Positions 53,880 through 58,721 of a stretch of DNA of 58,721 bases are shown one piece after another. The notes beneath the pieces are model-generated. The model was not told where the DNA came from, searched no databases, and saw nothing but the letters and a program-made list of their open reading frames with translations. Location: assembly GCA_036012125.1 (NCBI GenBank), contig DASCOS010000002.1:172327-231047 (forward strand). Direction: 5' to 3'. Position numbers and translations under genes: made by a program. This DNA comes from Vicinamibacterales bacterium (GTDB lineage: Bacteria > Acidobacteriota > Vicinamibacteria > Vicinamibacterales > UBA823). How positions within the stretch are numbered: the stretch's first letter is position 1; every line of letters starts with the position of its first letter.

Positions 53880-54895
53880 TGTCGAAGGACGAGCCCGGAC
53901 GAGCAGTGGTTGAATCCCAACCGCCGACAACACCGCTGGTGTCCATCATTATTCCCGCTCTTAACGAGGAAAATAACTTCGCGCGCCTTGAACGCGAACT
54001 GCTACCCGTTGTTGATGATTTGCCCTATCGATTTGAGTTTATCGTTATTGATAATGCCAGCACCGATCGGACGGGTGACCTAGCGAAGGCACTCTGTAAG
54101 CGCGATCAACGTTGGAAATACTTAAGATTCAGTCGTAATTTTGAAGTGGAAATGTCGATCACGGCCGGGTACCGGCTTGCTTCGGGAGACGCGATGATCG
54201 TGTTGTACTCGGACCTTCAAGACCCACCCGAGTGCATTCCTCGTTTTCTCGAAGTGTGGCAACAGGGATACGACGTGGTGTCTGGGGTCCGAACGATCAG
54301 GCGAGGGGATCCTCGGTGGCGTAACGCTTTGGTACGGCTCGCCTACAGGGTGATCGCCTGGACGGCTAATGTTTCGATTCCGACCGATACCGGGGATTTT
54401 AAATTGATCACACGACAAGTCCGTGATGCATTGGAAACATGCGGTGAATACAATCGCTACCTGCGAGGGTTGATCGCTTGGTTGGGATTTAGGCAAACGG
54501 GGATCATTTACGAACGTCGACCGCGAACCGCTGGACAGAGTAAGGCGCCGTTTTGGCATCTCGTGTTATTTGCGTTCGATGCAATAACCAGCTTTTCGCT
54601 TAAGCCCCTGCGGATATTTACCATGACGGGGTTTGTGCTCCTCATGCTCGCTGGCCTTGCGAGTGTGGTCTACGGAGGACTCGCGCTTATCGGTAGGCCT
54701 CCACCTGGTATCACGACCATCATCGTACTGCTGCTGTTCGCCATTGGGCTGAACAGCCTTGGGATTGGTGTGCTCGGTGAGTACTTGGGACGCACCTACG
54801 CCGAAACGAAACGTCGTCCGTTGTACATCGTGCAGGAGTCGATGAATCTTGAGACCGAGGGACCAGAATCGGAGCCCCCAGCATCCGCTCTGTAA
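53879..54895 (+). CDS. GT2-type polyprenyl-phosphate glycosyltransferase
   Basis: A 338-residue enzyme of the DPM1/GtrB/ArnC group, which transfers a sugar from a nucleotide donor to polyprenyl phosphate. The N-terminus is VSIIIPALNEENN, then VIDNASTDRTGD, the YSDLQDPPE acidic motif and the GDFKLITRQV segment. Two C-terminal transmembrane helices (about 243-262 and 276-300) fit that group. It overlaps the transketolase gene, so it may be the transferase that loads the branched CDP-sugar product or an unrelated sugar onto the lipid carrier. Confidence 0.87.
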   Translation: MSKDEPGRAVVESQPPTTPLVSIIIPALNEENNFARLERELLPVVDDLPYRFEFIVIDNASTDRTGDLAKALCKRDQRWKYLRFSRNFEVEMSITAGYRLASGDAMIVLYSDLQDPPECIPRFLEVWQQGYDVVSGVRTIRRGDPRWRNALVRLAYRVIAWTANVSIPTDTGDFKLITRQVRDALETCGEYNRYLRGLIAWLGFRQTGIIYERRPRTAGQSKAPFWHLVLFAFDAITSFSLKPLRIFTMTGFVLLMLAGLASVVYGGLALIGRPPPGITTIIVLLLFAIGLNSLGIGVLGEYLGRTYAETKRRPLYIVQESMNLETEGPESEPPASAL

Positions 54896-54900
54896 AGCGA

Positions 54901-56283
54901 ATGCACTCAGTTCCTCCGAAAGGCAAAGTGGGCGACGCATCGGCCCCAAGGTTTCGTCGGCGAAGCCTCACGGGCTTCGTGCAAGCCTTCGGGTTTTCGA
55001 TTTCAGCGATGACGCTCACCACTGGCTTGGGCGTCATATCGAACAAGATAATCGCTGTCTGGGGAGGTCCCGAGCTTTCTGGACTTGTGGCGGTATTTCG
55101 CCAGTTGTATGGAGGACTCTCACAGGGATTGTCGTTCGGCGCGGACGTTGTGGTTGTGCAATGGGTCTCCTCGGGTCAAAAGACGCTCTCGACTACCGTT
55201 CGCATCGCCTCGCAGTACGTTCTCATAGTCGGCGGGCTCTTGGCCGTCGTGGCGGTCTTTCTACCGAAGTGGGTCGCTCTCGGCTTGTTTGGACGTCCAC
55301 TGGCCAGTTCGTACGTTCTGGAAGTGGCCGTCGTGGTGATGTCGTCGGCCGTCGGCCTCGCCATGATCTTCGTCATTGCGATCCTCAACGGGCTCGTGAG
55401 GGTCAGAACGGTTGCCGCGCTGAACATCATCGCAGCAAGTACAACCGCGGTGGCAGCCTACCTTCTGATTACTCGCTGGGCTTCCTTCGGTGCGGCTTTA
55501 CTGGTGGGCTTCGGGAATGTTGCGGCTCTGATCGTTGGCGGTTGGCTCATTCGGCGGCTGGTCTCTGGTGGTGACTCCATACGCCACGGCCTGGTGAACG
55601 CGGTCAGAACCCTGGTGAGTTCCGGCAGTCTTCTGGCTGGTCTGAACATACTCGCAACGGTTGTTCTCTTGACGGTGCAGGCGATCGTCACACGGGGTTA
55701 CGGTCTAGAAGGCTTGGCTCTCTATAGTGCCTCCGCAACTATTTCGAATACGTTCATGATGTTGTTTATGTCGCCCATGAAGACCTATGTGCTGCCCACC
55801 TTGGGCGGATTGGGTGCATCACCAGAGCGCTCTAGGTTTGTTAACCGAGCATTACAGTTCACCCTGTTACTCGTGTTCCCATGTGCCCTTGCCCTCCTGG
55901 GTTTGAGGAATGGGATTATTCAAGGACTTTACAGCACAGAGTTCCTTGGGGCGGGTGAGCTTTTAGCGATTGAGACGCTCGCCATCATTCCCAGGACGGT
56001 CACTTGGGTGCTGGCGATGGCTTTGTTGAGTGCTGGTTTATACAGGACTTACGCGGTGACAGAAGTTACACGGGCGACCATCCTCATCTTCGGCTGCGGG
56101 GTGGTTGTGGCACTACAACTGGGCATTCATGCAGTGGCGTGGGTATTTTGCGCGGCCTATGCGGTCGACCTCGTCATCTATCTTGGCTATTCGATACGAC
56201 AACTTCAGCTGAGGCTCAACGCCGCGAGCATTGCGTTAGCGGCTAGCATGATGCTTCTCGTGACACTGGCGTACCTCTCCTAG
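54901..56283 (+). CDS. Wzx-type polysaccharide flippase
   Basis: A 460-residue membrane protein of the MATE/MVF superfamily with about twelve hydrophobic helices, the usual topology of O-antigen flippases. It begins with the conserved amphipathic segment leading into MTLTTGLGVISNKIIAVWGGP and has the internal KTYVLPTLGGL stretch. It would move undecaprenyl-linked repeat units across the inner membrane, so the locus probably follows a Wzx/Wzy route. No Wzy polymerase was identified in this window. Confidence 0.85.
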   Translation: MHSVPPKGKVGDASAPRFRRRSLTGFVQAFGFSISAMTLTTGLGVISNKIIAVWGGPELSGLVAVFRQLYGGLSQGLSFGADVVVVQWVSSGQKTLSTTVRIASQYVLIVGGLLAVVAVFLPKWVALGLFGRPLASSYVLEVAVVVMSSAVGLAMIFVIAILNGLVRVRTVAALNIIAASTTAVAAYLLITRWASFGAALLVGFGNVAALIVGGWLIRRLVSGGDSIRHGLVNAVRTLVSSGSLLAGLNILATVVLLTVQAIVTRGYGLEGLALYSASATISNTFMMLFMSPMKTYVLPTLGGLGASPERSRFVNRALQFTLLLVFPCALALLGLRNGIIQGLYSTEFLGAGELLAIETLAIIPRTVTWVLAMALLSAGLYRTYAVTEVTRATILIFGCGVVVALQLGIHAVAWVFCAAYAVDLVIYLGYSIRQLQLRLNAASIALAASMMLLVTLAYLS

Positions 56284-56323
56284 GCGCCACTCTTCTTGTT
56301 TCTCTGCACAGCAGAGTTGCACG

Positions 56324-57289
56324 ATGACATATATCGAACCTACTCCTCTCGTGTCTGTGATTCTACTGTCCTATAACTACCGCGAGTATCTCGCGTCTGC
56401 CATTGATAGTGTGCTAGCACAGACCTACCCTAATTGGGAGTTGATCATTCTTGAAAATGGTTCGACCGATGGGTCGCAAGAGATTGTGTCACGCTACGCG
56501 GGTGATGCTAGGGTTCGGCTAATCTTCCTTGAGGACAACATTTATCCTACGCGGTGTCTCAACCGTGGCATTCGTGCTGCTAAGGGAGAGTACATATCCT
56601 TTCTTCTGGCGGACGACTATTACCTTCCTGAGAAGCTTGAGCGCCAAGTCGAAGTGTTGAAGGCGCTACCTGAGGACTACGGAGTGGTGTACTCGCCTGG
56701 GCGTCGAGTTGATGTGGAGACGAAGACGGAATGGGTGACCATTGGAGTACAGAGTTCCGGTACGATCTTAAAAGCCCTGCTGAACTATCAACGTAATTTC
56801 ATTGATTTTATTACCGTGCTTGTGAAACGTGAATGTCTCGAGCGTTACCGTTTTCATGAGGACATCTTTTTTCAGGGTGAAGTTATCTTTTTTCACATTG
56901 CGCTCCGGTACAAGTTTTCCTACTTGGCGGAGCCGTTGGTGATGATGCGGGACCATCAACGGAACATGGGTAAGGATTTCAATCTGAATATGGCCCCAAC
57001 TCTGACAGTGTTGGATCGTCTCGGCCAAGCTGCGGAGTTCCCATCTGAACTTTCCGGCGATCTGTCGAGGCTCAAGAGTCGACTCCTGATGAGTTACGGG
57101 TGGCAGAGTTTGCGCATTGATAGTAACGGTCCGGTGGCGCGGAAGCGGATAGGATTGGCTGTGGTCGCACACTGGCGACAACTGTTAGAACCGCGAGTAT
57201 TAATCGGGTGGTGCTTATCGTGGCTCCCTCATCCTGGGCTTCGGTGGGTCAACGGCCTAAATGATACCGTCAGAAAACGGCTTCATTGA
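56324..57289 (+). CDS. GT2-type glycosyltransferase
   Basis: A 321-residue GT-A enzyme with VSVILLSYNYREYLASAIDSVL, the ENGSTDGSQEI loop and the acidic LADDYYLPEKL segment in the place of the DxD motif. The C-terminal ~90 residues are basic and mildly hydrophobic. It lies between the flippase and a methyltransferase. The sugar donor is unknown. Confidence 0.84.
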   Translation: MTYIEPTPLVSVILLSYNYREYLASAIDSVLAQTYPNWELIILENGSTDGSQEIVSRYAGDARVRLIFLEDNIYPTRCLNRGIRAAKGEYISFLLADDYYLPEKLERQVEVLKALPEDYGVVYSPGRRVDVETKTEWVTIGVQSSGTILKALLNYQRNFIDFITVLVKRECLERYRFHEDIFFQGEVIFFHIALRYKFSYLAEPLVMMRDHQRNMGKDFNLNMAPTLTVLDRLGQAAEFPSELSGDLSRLKSRLLMSYGWQSLRIDSNGPVARKRIGLAVVAHWRQLLEPRVLIGWCLSWLPHPGLRWVNGLNDTVRKRLH

Positions 57290-57348
57290 GAGGCATGGCG
57301 ACAAGTACCCAGTGTGACCGTAATGTGCAGTAACGAGTGTGAACCTCG

Positions 57349-58278
57349 ATGATCATTAAGGGTTACAAGCGGAAGGGCACGGGGTTTGCTGGGCAGGACC
57401 AAGAGTCCTGGTCAGGCGTTTGGGGGTCAGTCCAGGATTTGAAGAAGAGCTTTGATAATGCAGACAGTGATTATCTCGCGCCATTTTTCAGAAAGTTCTT
57501 CCCACGTCCGCCAGGGAAGATTCTCGAAGGTGGGTGTGGAATCGGGAAGTATGTGGCTGCATATAAACGTCTTGGCTACGACATTCGCGGTGTCGATTTC
57601 TCGGCTGACACGATCCGACGGGTCAAGGACTTCGACCCATCACTTCCGATCGAAGAAGGTAACATCGAAGCTCTTCCTTATGACGATAACTCTTTCGACT
57701 GTTACTACTCTGGTGGTGTGATTGAACACTTTGAGGAAGGTCCGGATGGACCACTACGAGAAGCTCGACGTGTGTTGAGGAACGGCGGTGTGCTGCTCGC
57801 TACCGTACCCTACGTAAATTTGTTGCGCCGCATGTATTTTTCAACTGGCTTGCAGCGAAGGGATAAGAATCTCCTGCTACAGCGGTGCGATGCGTGTGCT
57901 GTCGACGTAGTGGGCCCCGAGGGATTTCTGTTTTCCGAGTATTCATTCGATGTGGCATCGGCGCGGCCTTTCTTTGAGCGCCACGGCTTTGGCATTGAAG
58001 AAGGCATACCGACGGATTTTCTTTGGGGTGAACTTGGGCTGTTCTTGGTGAGTACGGCAAGACTCCTCACCGGACAAACTTGGGACCGTAAGAAGAGTCT
58101 GTATGACCAGCCCTCTGCCGGGGTGTTTGGTGGCTCCCAAGCGAGACTACGGCGTTCTTGGCTCTACGACTTTTTGGTCACCGAAGACTGGGCGGCGCAC
58201 CCAGAGTTTCGGCTCCCGCTGCGCGCACTGAATTACTTGAGTGGTCATATGGTCATGCTGGTGGCCAGAGCGGTGTGA
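57349..58278 (+). CDS. Class I SAM-dependent methyltransferase
   Basis: A 309-residue methyltransferase with motif I LEGGCGIGKYV, motif II GVDFSADTI, and SFDCYYSGGVIEHFEEGP as motif IV/post-motif. It has a long C-terminal extension without clear homology. It probably methylates a sugar or a terminal residue of the polysaccharide, as its position among glycosyltransferases suggests. N- or O-methylation cannot be distinguished. Confidence 0.83.
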   Translation: MIIKGYKRKGTGFAGQDQESWSGVWGSVQDLKKSFDNADSDYLAPFFRKFFPRPPGKILEGGCGIGKYVAAYKRLGYDIRGVDFSADTIRRVKDFDPSLPIEEGNIEALPYDDNSFDCYYSGGVIEHFEEGPDGPLREARRVLRNGGVLLATVPYVNLLRRMYFSTGLQRRDKNLLLQRCDACAVDVVGPEGFLFSEYSFDVASARPFFERHGFGIEEGIPTDFLWGELGLFLVSTARLLTGQTWDRKKSLYDQPSAGVFGGSQARLRRSWLYDFLVTEDWAAHPEFRLPLRALNYLSGHMVMLVARAV

Positions 58279-58345
58279 CGGTCGGTCCACCTCTTTCTGT
58301 AACTCTACTAATTACGTAGCTCAATCGGCCTAAAAAGGTGAGTAC

Positions 58346-58721
58346 GTGAAGATACCGGTATCGGCGTCGCGCTTGGAGGGATTCGCTCTGGCGGGCACAC
58401 TGGTGGTCGCAGCGATGCTGCGCGGCTGGGGTGTGACGGAGCACGGGCTGCTCAGCGAGGACGAGGGGCTGTATAGCGAAGGCGTCAAAACGTATTCTGC
58501 CGTGTTCGCCTACCTGTGGGCCTACCTGACGGGGGGCGGGCAGGAGGGTCTCGTTGCCTATTTTACCCAACACGGGGGCACGCAGATTCTGAGCGACAAA
58601 CCGACATTCGTAGTTCTTGGGTTTCTAGCGTCACTGGTGCTTGGCGTTCACGACTATACGCTCATCGCCGTCTCCGCACTCTTTGGGGTGTTGACGGTTT
58701 TCTGTGTTTACCAAGTTGGCA
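58346..58721 (+). CDS. GT39/ArnT-like membrane glycosyltransferase, 3'-truncated by the window
   Basis: An open frame from a GTG at 58346 to the window end, with an AAAAAGGTGAG ribosome-binding site before it. Residues about 10-24 form a hydrophobic segment. Then comes LLSEDEGLYSEG, matching the aspartate-glutamate loop of GT39/GT83 transferases (ArnT, PMT), which use lipid-linked donors in the periplasm. Another hydrophobic stretch starts near residue 90. The rest lies beyond the window. Confidence 0.75.
   Translation, partial: MKIPVSASRLEGFALAGTLVVAAMLRGWGVTEHGLLSEDEGLYSEGVKTYSAVFAYLWAYLTGGGQEGLVAYFTQHGGTQILSDKPTFVVLGFLASLVLGVHDYTLIAVSALFGVLTVFCVYQVG

Noticed and set aside
54849-55574. 241-residue open frame overlapping the flippase gene
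   Set aside because: It is a shadow frame with Arg/Gly/Ser-rich composition; the flippase frame has clear membrane helices.
31963-58721. Insertion sequences or phage insertion within the polysaccharide locus
   Set aside because: No transposase or integrase sequence or terminal inverted repeat was seen. Genes are mostly closely spaced or overlapping and run in one direction.

Overview
The window is a continuous stretch of chromosome from a Gram-negative bacterium. It encodes Kdo transfer, lipid A kinase and acyltransferase steps, heptose inner-core synthesis and a large surface-polysaccharide locus. GC is moderate (by eye a little over half). The mix of a DnaJ-type zinc-finger protein lacking a J domain, paired M16 peptidases, a periplasmic amidohydrolase, an aryl-sulfotransferase-like lipoprotein and the gapA-pgk-tpiA-secG order resembles Acidobacteriota (Vicinamibacteria-like). 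That assignment rests on remembered family distributions and was not checked. No CRISPR array, insertion sequence, rRNA or phage gene was seen.

Layout. Positions 1-8.2 kb hold housekeeping and processing genes on the plus strand: a 5'-truncated UvrD/AddA-like helicase without a nuclease domain, two small proteins, a DnaJ-like zinc-finger protein behind a strong promoter, an Mrp/ApbC Fe-S carrier and an active/inactive pair of M16 peptidases. Positions 8.3-13.8 kb are minus-strand catabolic or cell-wall genes: an amidase with a tiny coupled partner, a decayed FAD oxidoreductase, an SRPBCC protein, an exported amidohydrolase with a structured leader and a NamZ-type muramidase. Positions 14.2-17 kb encode two exported beta-propeller-like lipoproteins. 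Positions 17-20.6 kb hold tRNA-Leu and the minus-strand gapA-pgk-tpiA-secG operon.

Positions 20.8-28.9 kb form a tight plus-strand lipid A/inner-core operon: waaA, lpxK, a lipid A acyltransferase, waaF, gmhB, rfaE1, rfaE2, waaC and an ICMT-like membrane methyltransferase. It starts from a promoter that overlaps the opposing gapA promoter. Two tRNAs (Val, Asp) follow, then holB, pdxA and smpB.

From 32 kb to the right edge lies an O-antigen or capsule type locus. It has sugar-nucleotide enzymes for four carriers: UDP (a WbpA-like dehydrogenase with a DegT aminotransferase), dTDP (RmlC- and RmlD-like), GDP (Gmd) and CDP (RfbF, RfbG, RfbH). It also has a C-methyltransferase, a winged-helix regulator fused to a Rossmann domain, several glycosyltransferases and methyltransferases, a Wzx-type flippase and, cut by the right edge, a GT39-like membrane glycosyltransferase. 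Two parts stand out. One is an RfbH-SDR-split transketolase cassette that suggests a CDP-linked branched 3,6-dideoxysugar. The other is an 864-residue membrane-anchored DUF4330-like protein with five repeats, each holding one CX6C pair, paired with a small membrane protein and embedded among the CDP-sugar genes.
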